The notes: generated by a model not told the origin, from the sequence alone. A DNA stretch of 64,000 nucleotides from Clostridium estertheticum (GCF_026650985.1 NZ_CP086239.1:1550001-1614000), one strand, 5' to 3'. Shown: positions 17,208-26,976, numbered from the stretch's first letter. Translations and numbers: made by a program.

Positions 17208-17236
17208 AATATACCATAAAATTGGTATATTATCAA
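17208..17236 (-). promoter_or_regulatory. Promoter of the cold-shock gene
   Basis: On the minus strand, TTGATA is followed after exactly 17 bases by TATATT. The spacer and -10 contain the dyad ATACCA...TGGTAT, possibly an operator. Confidence 0.6.
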
Positions 17237-17443
17237 TTTTGTTAATGATTGAAGTAGTCAGCATCATGCAGAGTCTTACCACTATTAATGGCTTTGATAA
17301 AACATCGGAAAATTAGTAAATAATATTAGTATATCCAGACGAGCATTTGAAGAATTTTATAAAGACAGAAAGTGGATTTATAAACACATCCTCTGAAGAT
17401 TAATATGAAATGTTTACACAAGATAGAAATAAGGGCAAGATAA
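17237..17443. other. Intergenic stretch without recognised gene
   Basis: Between the csp promoter and the lipoprotein terminator. Several short stop-broken reading frames are present, perhaps an old gene remnant. I recognise nothing. Confidence 0.4.
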
Positions 17444-17485
17444 AACACCTACCTTTGGTATTATTGCCCTAGGTGGGTGCTTTTA
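17444..17485 (-). terminator. Terminator of lipoprotein gene
   Basis: Imperfect stem GCACCCACCT with AGGTAGGTGTTTT, using G-T pairs, 36 bases past the lipoprotein stop codon. Confidence 0.6.
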
Positions 17486-17521
17486 TTAAATATTTATTCT
17501 AGTTATTCTTATCACCAAAAT

Positions 17522-18223
17522 TTAATTAAATTTCATTGATTTCATTATAGTATCAAGTTCAGCATCTGCTTGTTTATCTCCAGAGTATGTATTAATAAAA
17601 GTCAATGCATATCCTTTATCAATATAGCAATAATATGTTTGATTAATTTTAGCACCGTTCTTTAAAGTGATTGCTGCCTTTAAAGTATAAAAATCTTTAC
17701 CTGCGATTTTTTCAGCCTTTGTATCCTCAAAAGTATATTTCATATTAGTTAATTTACTCATATTAGTTTTAGTAATTTCAAGATATTCTTTACCTGTTTT
17801 TACTACTACATTTCCTGCTAATCCAAGATTTTCTGTCTGAAATATAATGTTTGATCCTGAAGGCACATTTGCGGAATAATGTTTTTGTGAAACAAAAAAC
17901 ATAAACACAGATTTTTCTTTTGATAAATCCAATGTCTTTTTAGCTGCATCATCTTTAGCAATGACTTTAATACTTGCATTGTATAATGAATTTCGTGTTT
18001 TGTCATCCATTACACTCCACTTTTCTGGAATATTTAATGACATCCCAAAAGTTGGTTGTGTATACTTAGTTCCTGCAAAAGAACCAAATTCCAATGTGTT
18101 TTTTTCAGCAATAACTGCCTTTTCAGGAATAACTGCCTTTTGTTTTGCGGAACACCCCACAAGTATTAGAGTTAATAAAATAAAAATTGTTGATACTGAA
18201 AGTGCCTTTTTTAATAATTTCAA
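17522..18223 (-). CDS. Lipoprotein of unknown function
   Basis: Start set to TTG 18223 because GGGGAGA precedes it by 4-5 bases and the protein then begins with a normal lipoprotein signal peptide (KKALSVSTIFILLTLILVGC, with Cys as the lipidated residue). The mature part of about 210 residues carries TFGMSLNIPEKWSVMDD, as in PsbP/DUF1795-like extracytoplasmic domains, and ends in DAELDTIMKSMKFN. It probably sits on the outer face of the membrane. Similar fold class to 5605-6300 but no close sequence match. Function unknown. Confidence 0.7.
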   Translation of the reverse strand: MKLLKKALSVSTIFILLTLILVGCSAKQKAVIPEKAVIAEKNTLEFGSFAGTKYTQPTFGMSLNIPEKWSVMDDKTRNSLYNASIKVIAKDDAAKKTLDLSKEKSVFMFFVSQKHYSANVPSGSNIIFQTENLGLAGNVVVKTGKEYLEITKTNMSKLTNMKYTFEDTKAEKIAGKDFYTLKAAITLKNGAKINQTYYCYIDKGYALTFINTYSGDKQADAELDTIMKSMKFN

Positions 18224-18346
18224 GTAATCTCCCCCTATATAATGTACATTTGCTAATATTACATTATATAGAAGCAATTGTCAACATTTTATAACTTAGG
18301 TAGCAATTTATCGCTCACACGGTTTGATATCAGGAACCTTAAGAAA

Positions 18347-18424
18347 TCAAATAAAACATATTAAGGGTTTCTATTCTATCACAAGATAGTTCTGATTTTA
18401 ACTCACTTGATATTCTTGTTAAAA
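18347..18424 (-). pseudogene. Relic of VgrG2 trunk at the left edge of the toxin locus
   Basis: This stretch of about 78 bases is almost identical to the trunk segment encoding ISSELKSELSCDIIETLNMF in the full-length spikes, with a few substitutions and no start or stop context. It shows that the toxin locus once extended left of the Rpn gene. Confidence 0.85.
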
Positions 18425-18576
18425 CAGCAATAACTACTGTTTAAGCCATAACTACACCATATTTTACAACGTTATATAATAAATAGTGTAGAATAAAATG
18501 CAATTTTCTGATAAAATAAAAATATTGAATAGAATAATAGATAATAGTCAAATGTAAATATTGAGGCTGTAATAAA

Positions 18577-19487
18577 ATGACTAAGTACAAAATTAAGTCA
18601 ATAGACGATAATTCCATAATGTCCCCGAAGTATGATTTTGTATTTAAATATATATTTGGAAATGAAAAACATAAGGACTTGCTAATAGCACTATTAAGTG
18701 ACGTACTAGCAGTTCCATATAAGAATTTGAAGGAATAGAAATAATCAATAGTGAATTAATAAGGGACTTTAAGGAAAATAAAAAAGGAATCCTTAATGTA
18801 CGAGTAAAGACAAAAGTAGGGAAACAAATAGATGTAGAAATACAGATATTGCCAACGGGCTACATGGCAGAACGTACTATTTTCTACTGGAGCAAGATGT
18901 ATACAAGTCAGATAAAACCAGGAGATACTTATGATAAGCTAAAGAAATGTATAACTATAAATATAGTAGACTTCAAGTGCACTCCAATAAAGAAGCTGTA
19001 CTCTAGCTATCATCTGACAGAAGATAAAACAGGTTATAGATTGACTGATATAATCGAGGTACATTTTTTAGAAATTCCGAAACTATTTGATGAAGATATT
19101 GATCGAGATGAAAATGATCCAATAGTTCAGTGGATGGAATTCTTAGATGCAAAATCGAAGGGAGCGATGGAAATGTTAGCACAAAAAAATAAAGACATAA
19201 AGAAAGCCTATGGCTTATTGCAGATAATAAGTAAAGATGAAAAGGCTAGAATGTTATATGAAGCTAGACAGGCAGAAATTAGCGACCAACTTACTCGGAT
19301 AAAATCTGCAGAAGAAAAAGGAATAAAAAAAGGCATTGAACAAGGAATTGAACAAGGTGAATATAAAAAAGCTATAGAAAATGCCACCAATTTTCTTAAA
19401 CTTGGAATAAGTGAAGAAATAGTAGCCGAAGGAAGTGGCCTTCCATTAGAAAAAATTATTGAACTAAAAAAGACAATATTGAATTAG
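18577..19487 (+). pseudogene. Rpn family PD-(D/E)XK nuclease / transposase, frameshifted
   Basis: ATG at 18577 opens MTKYKIKSIDDNSIMSPKYD, then FVFKYIFGNEKHKDLLIALL, the usual Rpn/PDDEXK_2 start. Around 18727-18737 one frame ends (NLKE-stop) and the homology continues in another frame as EGIEIINSELIRDFKENKK. From 18849 the frame is open to 19487 (212 residues). The catalytic D...ExQ block is intact (QIDVEIQI). The tail holds GIKKGIEQGIEQGEYKKAIE, typical of the family. These nucleases promote recombination and are scattered, mobile genes. Here one lies inside the decayed edge of the toxin locus, on the opposite strand. Confidence 0.85.
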
Positions 19488-19520
19488 AAATAGCCTAAAT
19501 TTAATAATACTCTTTTCATT

Positions 19521-19556
19521 AATCCTATACACCAATAAAAGATGTATGGGATTTCT
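19521..19556 (+). terminator. Terminator of Rpn gene
   Basis: AATCCTATACA pairs with TGTATGGGATT, then TTCTT, about 35 bases past the Rpn stop codon. Confidence 0.6.
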
Positions 19557-20470
19557 TATGCTAATTTGACTATCCTAGTATTATCTGCTGTTTTAGCACA
19601 TCCAGTTACAATTGGATCTTCACTAGTTTCACTTGGAAAATATAAACTTGCGCTTGTTCCAACTATAGGCATTGAATACATTACGTTTCCTGTTGGTGGT
19701 GCATACGGGAACCAGGAAGCTTTATCTTTATTTTGACTCTTGTCTATATTTAAATGAAGTTTTATCTTTTCACCTTTAACAACATTTCAGAAGGAAAGTC
19801 TCCCACTTCATAAGTTGGAGTTACACCCCCTAACGAATAGAAAACTTCAGTGGGAGTATAAATCTCCTTCTGAAGTTGTTAATATTGCAGCTCCGCAGGA
19901 GATGATTTGACTTCAAGAACTTTCCCCTCAATAGATGCCCCACCAATAAGTGAATTTGTAACTTTTGTTTGCCATACTCCGTTTTTTCTACATAAACGGT
20001 ATTTGTAAATAACTTCATCACTTAAAGCACGAGCTTTATATTGATTTACATAAAAGTCCTTATTTTTAAAGCTAATGTTAGCCCCTACTTCATACTTTTC
20101 TCTTGTTTCTATTTCATAATAGAAATAGTCAGTATCATGCCCAGCTTCACTTCCACCTGATTCATGATATTGTTTTAAATCCTTGCAAGCTTTATAATCA
20201 CTAGTATCTTCTAATTTGTAACTTGTTTTACTTGGCCTCCCAAAATAAAACATATTAAGTGTTTCTATTATATCACAAGATAGTTCTGATTTTAACTCAC
20301 TTGATATTCTCTTTAAAAAGTCCCAATCTGTTTCTTTGTATTGGAATAAAGGTTTTCCTATCTTCTGACCTTCTGCAATACATTGAGTAAAACTATATCC
20401 TGAATAATCTTTTAAAATTATACCTATAAGCTCATCATAGGTCATATTCACGTCTTGGAATGATCTACTA
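19555..20470 (-). pseudogene. VgrG2 trunk fragment, no start and no toxin
   Basis: Starts inside SRSFQDVNMTYDELIG and runs through the gp27-like domain (residues ~115-300 of a full spike). It is interrupted by a 131-bp insert at 19780-19910 and resumes with the OB-fold segment MPIVGTSASLYFPSET. A short deletion then fuses it to the sequence for ENTRIAKIA of the distal trunk. The toxin and immunity gene are gone. The open piece 19879-20451 ends VLEVKSSPAELQY because of the insert. The same insert at the same base occurs in the cassette at 51620-54237, so the two fragments share ancestry. Confidence 0.9.
19780..19910. mobile_element. 131-bp non-autonomous mini-element (IS200/IS605-like?), copy 1
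   Basis: Comparison with uninterrupted trunks (for example near 43690) shows exactly 131 extra bases. AACAACATTTCAGAAGGA near one end is nearly the complement of TCCTTCTGAAGTTGTT further in, and an inner stem CTCCCACTT/ACTTCAGTGGGAG is present. No target duplication is visible. Subterminal hairpins and lack of duplication fit a deleted IS200/IS605-type element. Identical in site and nearly in sequence to 53403-53533. Family is inferred. Confidence 0.55.
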
Positions 20471-20785
20471 TTTTCATCACCCCTTCCTTGAAAATAGTAT
20501 TTTATTATCTATAAAAGTTGTCCTACCTGCAATAATTAAACCAATAATATCTAAATATATCTCATTACCCCTTGTCGTACTTGCGATTTTCCCCTTAAAT
20601 TTCTTTACATAAAAATAGAGCCAATGTTCTTATATTAGAAACATTGACCCTATTTATACTATAAAGTCCACAGTCTTTTATTCAAACTACATTATTAAAC
20701 TTCTAAAGTGATACATTATTTTTACCGCACTTCATATAATCTTATTTTTATGAATTTAGTTTAATCATAAATATACATTAAATTA
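20471..20785. other. Intergenic stretch downstream of SUKH gene
   Basis: About 315 bases, AT-rich, with one terminator (20611-20656) and no convincing gene. Confidence 0.5.
20611..20656 (-). terminator. Terminator of LHH toxin-immunity operon
   Basis: On the minus strand GGGTCAATGTTTC...AACATTGGCTC followed by TATTTTTAT. A related hairpin follows endonuclease V at 34581-34625. Confidence 0.7.
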
Positions 20786-21214
20786 TTAACAATCAAAATA
20801 TTCCTTAAGAAAATTATTGAAGCTGTTCCACTCTTCATTTAATTTCCCTTTCTTAAGTAATTCATCTCCACCTTCAAAATTAACTCTATATAATTTATCT
20901 GTTTCACTATCTAATACTATTACCTCATTGACTGACATTTCAGTTAATATCACATATTTATTATCAAATCCATACTGTTCTCTACATATATTAGTATATG
21001 TAAAAATATTATTATTCTCTTCTATTATATCCATTAGTTCTACTCCCAATGTTTCCTCCCAAAATGGTCCACTATACGAAGTATAAAATTCAATAAATTC
21101 ATTCGATGGTTTTATACCTAACTCTTTCAGCGCTGTAAATACAGCCTTTTTATCTTCCCTTAAGTATATATCATTACTTAATACGTTTCTTAAACCTTTT
21201 GGTAATATATTCAT
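20786..21214 (-). CDS. SUKH (SMI1/KNR4) immunity protein for LHH toxin
   Basis: Start ATG 21214 (MNILPKGLRNVLSNDIYLRE) uses the last A of the toxin stop codon (TAATG), with AAGGAG 7 bases upstream inside the toxin gene; this is strict translational coupling. About 142 residues. KELGIKPSNEFIEFYTSYSG followed by PFW is the SUKH core helix-turn, and the C-terminal EWNSFNNFLKEYFDC also fits. SUKH proteins bind and neutralise many unrelated nuclease toxins. Being encoded directly behind an LHH nuclease, it is the likely cognate immunity protein. Confidence 0.85.
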   Translation of the reverse strand: MNILPKGLRNVLSNDIYLREDKKAVFTALKELGIKPSNEFIEFYTSYSGPFWEETLGVELMDIIEENNNIFTYTNICREQYGFDNKYVILTEMSVNEVIVLDSETDKLYRVNFEGGDELLKKGKLNEEWNSFNNFLKEYFDC

Positions 21215-23922
21215 TATTTCACTCCTTTTCCTACGTCTCTTCCTCGAGTTTTCCAATATTCAATTGAATCTACTTTTTGAAATGCCTTTCTTGTTTCTTC
21301 ACTCATTGGATTAAATGGATTTAGCTTACCCTTATAAAGATGTAATGGTGCCTTTTTAGCATTACTTATATTATGATATCTAGTTGATGCTTCGAACAAT
21401 GGTCCAACACTCTGTTGTTGCGAATGATGTAACGTAGCTACATTACCATCTGAATCTAATATAGGTGCCAATCCATACTTTTCTGATGCCTGTGAATTTG
21501 TTAAGTTTCTTCCTTTTTTAGCTCCTGTTATTCTTACCATATCCCAATCTATATCATTTCTTTGAAATGCCTTATAAGTTATTCCTGTTCCACCTTCTCC
21601 TGCATTAAATCTAACAGCTTTACTAAATACATTGTTGTTTGGATATTGATTAATTAAATCTAATTCAGCTTTGCCTCCACTTTTAACCTTCTTAAACTCC
21701 TTTGCAAACCTACCTAACGCCTCATCAACATTACCAAAATTGCTCGCAAGTACTACTGATTTTGGCCTCTTTTCCATATTTTTTAATGCTATTTTAGCTA
21801 TCCTAGTATTCTCTGATATATTAGATGCTATCTTGTTAAATGCCTTTTTAACAAATGGTGATGCTTTCTGAAATAATTTTCCTGCACCATGGAACATTCC
21901 AGCTGTTGCCGCTCCAAATCCTGCATCAAGTAATAAAGTTTTAAAGTTTATACCTTTGCCTTCCAATGTTTGTCTTATTAGACTTTCAACGCCGTTTGTT
22001 AATCCACCCAACGCCATCATGCCTTTGTAACTTTTAAATGCACCATACGGACCAAAGATAGCTCCTGAGAGTGCTCCTACCAATGATTCTCGAGCTCCAA
22101 CCGACATGTACGAAGACATATCACTAACTGCTCCACTAGCACAATCCGATATTGCTTTACCTGCGACACCTATACCACCCATTATCATTCCGCCAGCAAA
22201 AGCCATTCCGGCTGCTGCTCCTGCCGTTGTGCCCACTGCTGCTAATGCTCCCGCTACGGCTGGTATTGCTGTTCCTCCAGTAAACACTACTACTGCTACA
22301 ACTGCTGCAACTACTGACACCACCGCTACTGCTGCAAGAACATTCCCAGCTAATTTACCCCAATTAAATCCTTTTTTCTTCTCTGCTTTTTTAGTTTCTT
22401 TCTTTTTTGCTTTAACTACAGCAGCCTTTTTAACTTGCTTAGGTTCTGGCTTTTTACCTACAGTAGGTTCATCATCAAATGGAGGATATGCTTCTCTATC
22501 ACTTCCATTTTTTATTACATTATTGGATAAGAAGTGCAGATCAGTTTCCATTGAAAAACCACTTTTAGTTCCTGTCTTTGCTACAAGTATTTGGCTTTGA
22601 GCCTTAAGTTTAACGCTTTGTGGTGTTTTCATTATTATTCCACCAACTGCATTTAAGCTTAGTTTTTTATGGCTTGTAATTGTTACTCCAACCGCATCGT
22701 CAAAACTTATACTAAGTGGCTCTTTGCTTCCACCTTTTATGTTCAAAGCAGCAGGTACCATTTCTATTTCACTACCGTGTTCTGTGCCAAAATACCTTTT
22801 AGTTGTATCTGCTGTTTTAGCGCAACTGCTTCCATTTGTCCTTACACATCCTGTAACAATTGGCTCTTCGCTAGTTTCACTTGGGAAATACAAACTTGTG
22901 CTTGTTCCAACTATGGGCATTGAGTACATTACGTTTCCAGTTGGTGGTGCATACGGAAACCAGGAGGCTTTGTCTTTATTTTGGCTTTTGTCTATATTTA
23001 AATGAAGTTTTATCTTTTCACCCTTAACTTCAAGAACTTTCCCTTCAATAGATGCTCCACCGATAAGTGAATTTATAACTTTTGTTTGCCATACTCCGTT
23101 TTTTCTACATAAACGGTATTTGTAAATAACTTCATCACTTAAAGCACGAGCTTTATATTGATTTACATAAAAGTCCTTATTTTTAAAGCTAATGTTAGCC
23201 CCTACTTCATACTTTTCTCTTGTTTCTATTTCATAATAGAAATAGTCAGTATCATGCCCAGCTTCACTTCCACCTGATTCATGATATTGTTTTAAATCCT
23301 TGCAAGCTTTATAATCACTAGTATCTTCTAATTTGTAACTTGTTTTACTTGGCCTCCCAAAATAAAACATATTAAGTGTTTCTATTATATCACAAGATAG
23401 TTCTGATTTTAACTCACTTGATATTCTCTTTAAAAAGTCCCAATCTGTTTCTTTGTATTGGAATAAAGGTTTTCCTATCTTCTGACCTTCTGCAATACAT
23501 TGAGTAAAACTATATCCTGAATAATCTTTTAAAATTATACCTATAAGCTCATCATAGGTCATATTCACATCTTGAAATGATCTACTTTTTTCCTTTACGT
23601 CCAATTCAAAACTTGATGTAAGTGCTTGTATTTCTAAGTAATAATTCCCATTTATATTGCTTGTCCTAATATTTTGCACTATTCCATTAAATATTATCTT
23701 ACTTTTGCTTTTATCATTAGAATTTTCATCATCTGCTTCTTCATAAACACATATTTTATCATCAGTGGAAGCATTTATAGTAGACTGAAAATTTATTGAG
23801 TCATCTATCAAACATTTTAAATATAAATATCCATGTTCATTAGGTTTGTTTTCAATTTTTATATTCTCTATATTTAGCAATTGATAAGGTGATTTAACCC
23901 TTAGTGTATGAACTGCCCCCAT
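21214..23922 (-). CDS. VgrG2-type spike with C-terminal LHH nuclease toxin
   Basis: 902 residues, intact. Residues 1-300: gp27/gpD-like spike base (MGAVHTLRVKSPYQLLNIEN; FLKRISSELKSELSCDI). Residues ~300-400: OB fold (SWFPYAPPTGNVMYSMPIVG; YFPSETSEEPIVTGCVR). Residues ~400-490: beta-needle. Residues ~490-535: Lys-rich hinge. Residues ~535-650: Ala/Val/Gly hydrophobic linker with transmembrane character. Residues ~650-750: conserved pre-toxin region ending FKKVKSGG. Residues 751-902: toxin with TLHHSQQQSVGPLFEASTRYH, the LHH signature of the HNH/EndoVII superfamily (LHH at about 831-833). A full start with GGGGAAAG makes this one of two complete spike-toxins in the window. Confidence 0.9.
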   Translation of the reverse strand: MGAVHTLRVKSPYQLLNIENIKIENKPNEHGYLYLKCLIDDSINFQSTINASTDDKICVYEEADDENSNDKSKSKIIFNGIVQNIRTSNINGNYYLEIQALTSSFELDVKEKSRSFQDVNMTYDELIGIILKDYSGYSFTQCIAEGQKIGKPLFQYKETDWDFLKRISSELKSELSCDIIETLNMFYFGRPSKTSYKLEDTSDYKACKDLKQYHESGGSEAGHDTDYFYYEIETREKYEVGANISFKNKDFYVNQYKARALSDEVIYKYRLCRKNGVWQTKVINSLIGGASIEGKVLEVKGEKIKLHLNIDKSQNKDKASWFPYAPPTGNVMYSMPIVGTSTSLYFPSETSEEPIVTGCVRTNGSSCAKTADTTKRYFGTEHGSEIEMVPAALNIKGGSKEPLSISFDDAVGVTITSHKKLSLNAVGGIIMKTPQSVKLKAQSQILVAKTGTKSGFSMETDLHFLSNNVIKNGSDREAYPPFDDEPTVGKKPEPKQVKKAAVVKAKKKETKKAEKKKGFNWGKLAGNVLAAVAVVSVVAAVVAVVVFTGGTAIPAVAGALAAVGTTAGAAAGMAFAGGMIMGGIGVAGKAISDCASGAVSDMSSYMSVGARESLVGALSGAIFGPYGAFKSYKGMMALGGLTNGVESLIRQTLEGKGINFKTLLLDAGFGAATAGMFHGAGKLFQKASPFVKKAFNKIASNISENTRIAKIALKNMEKRPKSVVLASNFGNVDEALGRFAKEFKKVKSGGKAELDLINQYPNNNVFSKAVRFNAGEGGTGITYKAFQRNDIDWDMVRITGAKKGRNLTNSQASEKYGLAPILDSDGNVATLHHSQQQSVGPLFEASTRYHNISNAKKAPLHLYKGKLNPFNPMSEETRKAFQKVDSIEYWKTRGRDVGKGVK

Positions 23923-23947
23923 TTACTTTCCCCTTTCTCTATTCTAG

Positions 23948-24340
23948 TTACTCTTTCTCTTGACCGGTTGTCACAAATTTTATTTTTCCTTGATGTAAAG
24001 AACATATAAGCACAGATTCTGCTGTAAGTGCTGGTTTTCCATCAACCAATGTATCTTCTTTTACCTTCATCCAATCCCCTGATATTTTCACAAGACACTT
24101 TTTCCCTGGTGGTAATTGAACACCATCTTCACCAATTAAATAAATATCTTCGCCTTCTTTGCATTCCCTGCAAATTCCAAAATAACTAATGTTTTTATTT
24201 ACCACATTATCACTTTTATTCATCATAGGTTTTTCCGTTGCATATGCTCCATGACTTTCAGGTAGATTTATTTTTCTTGCATGAGTACCTTTGTCACATC
24301 TCATTTTTGCGCCTCTTACTATATAATAATTATCGCTCAT
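23948..24340 (-). CDS. DUF4280 PAAR-like spike tip protein
   Basis: Start at the ATG giving MSDNYYIVRGAKMRCDKGTH, about 7 bases after GGGGGTG; another ATG lies two codons upstream. 130 residues, a DUF4280 domain with Cys residues at CRECKEG, GKKCLV and ICSLHQGKI. DUF4280 proteins are PAAR-like and are predicted to cap the VgrG-type spike of contractile injection systems. It is encoded directly upstream of the toxin-bearing spike, as at 59605-59997, with near-identical sequence. Confidence 0.85.
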   Translation of the reverse strand: MSDNYYIVRGAKMRCDKGTHARKINLPESHGAYATEKPMMNKSDNVVNKNISYFGICRECKEGEDIYLIGEDGVQLPPGKKCLVKISGDWMKVKEDTLVDGKPALTAESVLICSLHQGKIKFVTTGQEKE

Positions 24341-24358
24341 ATACATACACCCCCTCTT

Positions 24359-24889
24359 TTAACTCTCTTCCACCTGTAATCTCTCAAGTTTTATTCCTTT
24401 AAAATCACGTCTTAAAAGACTTTCTGCAACATCAAGTCTTACAACTATTAATGGTTTTGTACTTTCTTTTATTCTAAATATTTTCTTACCTTTAATCTTC
24501 TCTTTACTTAGAATTATGTTTTTAATTATTCTTTTATCTAAACCTAATTCTGTTTTATCACTTAAGGCTTCTATTTCTTCAAATATAGGTAAAGAATAAT
24601 TTTCTTGTCTATCATGTAATCCATCAATAAGTGGTAAGCTAATAAACAAAATATCCCTATCATATTTTTCAATAATTTTTTTAAGCTCATCTGATATTAA
24701 AAACAATTGACTATCTAAAACATCTAAGAATTCACAATTATCATCGGCATTTACATTAAATATTATCATGTCTTCAATTTTATGAGCATTTAGAAGATTA
24801 AGATTTTTCATATTAATTTTCTTAAATACATCTATAAGTCTTGGCGTATTTGTATATCTTTCATCTTGTTTTAATAAAAAATAATCCAT
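24359..24889 (-). CDS. Imm11/DUF1629-like protein of the core operon
   Basis: 176 residues. The C-terminal KGKKIFRIKESTKPLIVVRL...DVAESLLRRDFKGIKLERL and the central RDILFISLPLIDGL match the pattern of the Imm11/DUF1629 family, often annotated as immunity proteins. Here it is a core gene between VgrG1 and the PAAR-like gene, conserved nearly unchanged in both core copies and not next to a toxin domain. A structural or adaptor role is therefore as likely as immunity. Near-identical to 60031-60567. Confidence 0.55.
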   Translation of the reverse strand: MDYFLLKQDERYTNTPRLIDVFKKINMKNLNLLNAHKIEDMIIFNVNADDNCEFLDVLDSQLFLISDELKKIIEKYDRDILFISLPLIDGLHDRQENYSLPIFEEIEALSDKTELGLDKRIIKNIILSKEKIKGKKIFRIKESTKPLIVVRLDVAESLLRRDFKGIKLERLQVEES

Positions 24890-24900
24890 ACTCTCTCCTT

Positions 24901-25497
24901 TTAATTTGATGGATATATCATCTCTTTCTCATCCATATACTCTCCAACAAATATCCTGATATCTTCTGCTTTTTTCATCTTTTCATAAGAAGGTGTTCCT
25001 ATAAATTTTTCTATTATACCTTTTAAAAATTCAACCGCTAAAACATGATATTTATCAATTTCTAAAAAAAATATACTTTCTATGTCCATATCAGTTATAC
25101 TTCTTCCACACTCTTTTTTCTTTTCCTTGAGTTCTTCCATATACTTAAAAATTGAAGTGAAAATAAAATTCAGATCTATATTAATAAAACATTCCTGCTT
25201 ATCTAAAAACCAATTTTCATCATATAAATCAATCCTATATTCTCCCTTATTTTCAAGAATGCTAGTTCTAAGAAGAGAAAAATATATATACCTTATTTCT
25301 CCTTTTAATTGTTTCTCTTGAAGATCTAGAGCCTGCTTACATACTTCATTAAATGCTGAAACTAAATTTGCATCTATAACATAATTATCACTTTTATATA
25401 TTTCATCAATTTTGAGGAAATCATTAATCCATCTATTAGCTACATACTGTTCATAAAATTCTGCTAAAAGTTCCTCTTTATTTTCTTGTATTATCAC
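24901..25497 (-). CDS. Conserved core-operon protein, unknown
   Basis: 198 residues from a GTG start behind AGGAGGTG. Acidic and mainly helical (NEVCKQALDLQEKQLKGEIR; KYMEELKEKKKECGRS). It follows VgrG1 and precedes the Imm11-like gene in both core copies (compare 60581-61180, over 90% alike by eye). I recognise no family. The fixed position beside spike genes suggests an adaptor or loading chaperone. Confidence 0.7.
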   Translation of the reverse strand: MIIQENKEELLAEFYEQYVANRWINDFLKIDEIYKSDNYVIDANLVSAFNEVCKQALDLQEKQLKGEIRYIYFSLLRTSILENKGEYRIDLYDENWFLDKQECFINIDLNFIFTSIFKYMEELKEKKKECGRSITDMDIESIFFLEIDKYHVLAVEFLKGIIEKFIGTPSYEKMKKAEDIRIFVGEYMDEKEMIYPSN

Positions 25498-25542
25498 GAT
25501 TGCTTGTACACCTCCTCATTTGACATGTACCTATAAAATCAA

Positions 25543-26868
25543 TTATTCAATCTTAACCTTTCCACCACTCATAGTTACATTATCTTGTATGTTAATTTTT
25601 GCTCCACCTTGAGTTAAATCTACCCCATTACCACCTTGAATCGATATCTTGCCACCACCGGTTATTTCTATATCTTCTTTAGCATCCAAAACTATTTTTT
25701 TATCACTATTAATTTCTATTCCACCATCATCTGTTAATCTCATCAGTAGATTTCCATTTCCTATAATTTCTACAGCACCTGGTTTCATTACCACTTGTTT
25801 TCCGTACTTTGATCCTATACTTTTCACTGCTGGATCACTACGCTTCTCGCTATTACTTGATTTAAGATTTGCTGAGCTTATTGCATATGCATTTTTTTCT
25901 TCATTGTCTGGAAAATATAGTCTTATTACATCTCCAACCTCTGGCATGCAGTACCAGCCTGTACCATCTGGTGATGAATAAACCGTTGAATATGGAAACC
26001 ATCTTGCTTTACCTATATCTTGATTTCCATCTATTCCTAAATTAATTTTAACCGTGTCATTTTTTGTATCTAAAACATTTCCTTTAAGAGAAATTCCTAC
26101 TACCTTGTTATTGTAATCTCTACGTACTTTTATACCCTTATTATTCCTTAATACATATTTGTTAGAAATCATACCATCTAGAAGTTCCATTTCCGAACTG
26201 TATATATATAAACCTTTGCCTTTAAAATCAACTAAATTGTATAAATACATTACTTTATACGTTATTACCTCATAACTTATTAAATTAATGTCATTTAAAC
26301 CATCAATTCCGTTTTCTGACTTAAGCCTATATTCTTGTAATGCTTTTTTTATTGAATAATTGTATTTATCAACTTCATATGTTGTGTAACATCCTGAATT
26401 TCCTATTGAATACTTTATATCTTTTAATTGACATTCTGATACTACTGGCACATTAAAATGTGAAGATAACCTTTTTATAAATTCCCAATCTGTTTCTTTA
26501 TATTGAACTATTAACTTATCTATTTTAGTCCCATTCGTAATACTGTCTAATATGTTGATGTTAGTATATTCACCGTTCACAATATTAAAGATTTCTCCAT
26601 AACTAGAGTTTTTATCTTGAAATGTTCTACTTTTTTTCTTGATATCCATCAAAAAAGTTCTGCTTAACGCCTCTATTTCTAAGGTTCTTACATCTTTATT
26701 TGCATTAACTTGAATATTCGTAACTACCCCCTGGAACACATCGGTAACAGCATCTTTATCATCCTTAAGTGATATTGTAATACTAGACTTTTCATCTGAT
26801 GTTTCAACATATTTATCTTGACTCACCAATTTGCAAAACAAAAGGCTAACACAAGGATTTCTCCTCAT
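25543..26868 (-). pseudogene. VgrG1-type spike, 5'-truncated at a hairpin
   Basis: From KYVETSDEKSSITISLKDD to the end it is nearly identical to the intact VgrG1 at 61214-62632: gp27-like domain, OB fold (GWYCMPEVGDVIRLYFPDNE) and beta-helical tail (GGKISIQGGNGVDLTQGG). The first ~50 residues are missing; the frame instead runs into a terminator-like hairpin, so the apparent start MRRNPCVSLLFCK is translated hairpin without a normal ribosome site. It carries no toxin. It is probably not expressed as a working spike unless repaired by recombination. Confidence 0.85.
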
Positions 26869-26885
26869 GTTAGCCTTTTGTTTTG
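26834..26885 (-). terminator. Boundary hairpin HR1 (bidirectional terminator type)
   Basis: AAAACAAAAGGCTAACA and its near complement TGTTAGCCTTTTGTTTT flank a loop holding CTCCT. It abuts the truncated VgrG1 and lies 92 bases downstream of the small gene 26977-27378. One of five related copies in the locus. Confidence 0.8.
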
Positions 26886-26976
26886 TACGTATTCTACATC
26901 TTTTTCAATTGGATTTTTCACTAAAAATATTAAAAGTACACACTAATTATTATTAATTACTTATAACCCTTAGTTT

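Noticed and set aside
19780-19910. Self-splicing intron or IStron in the trunk
   Set aside because: 131 bases is too short for a group I or II intron core; no conserved P/Q/R/S or domain V sequence seen.
22106-22600. Long plus-strand frame rich in Ala/Thr/Pro opposite the spike linker (also near 36840, 49873)
   Set aside because: It is the complement of the repetitive linker codons, recurs opposite every trunk, and has no ribosome site.
26834-26868. MRRNPCVSLLF... as a real N-terminus of the truncated VgrG1 (and MRRNFRVSLLY... at 54266)
   Set aside because: These residues are the translated boundary hairpin. No normal ribosome site, and similar wording at two unrelated genes shows it is the hairpin.
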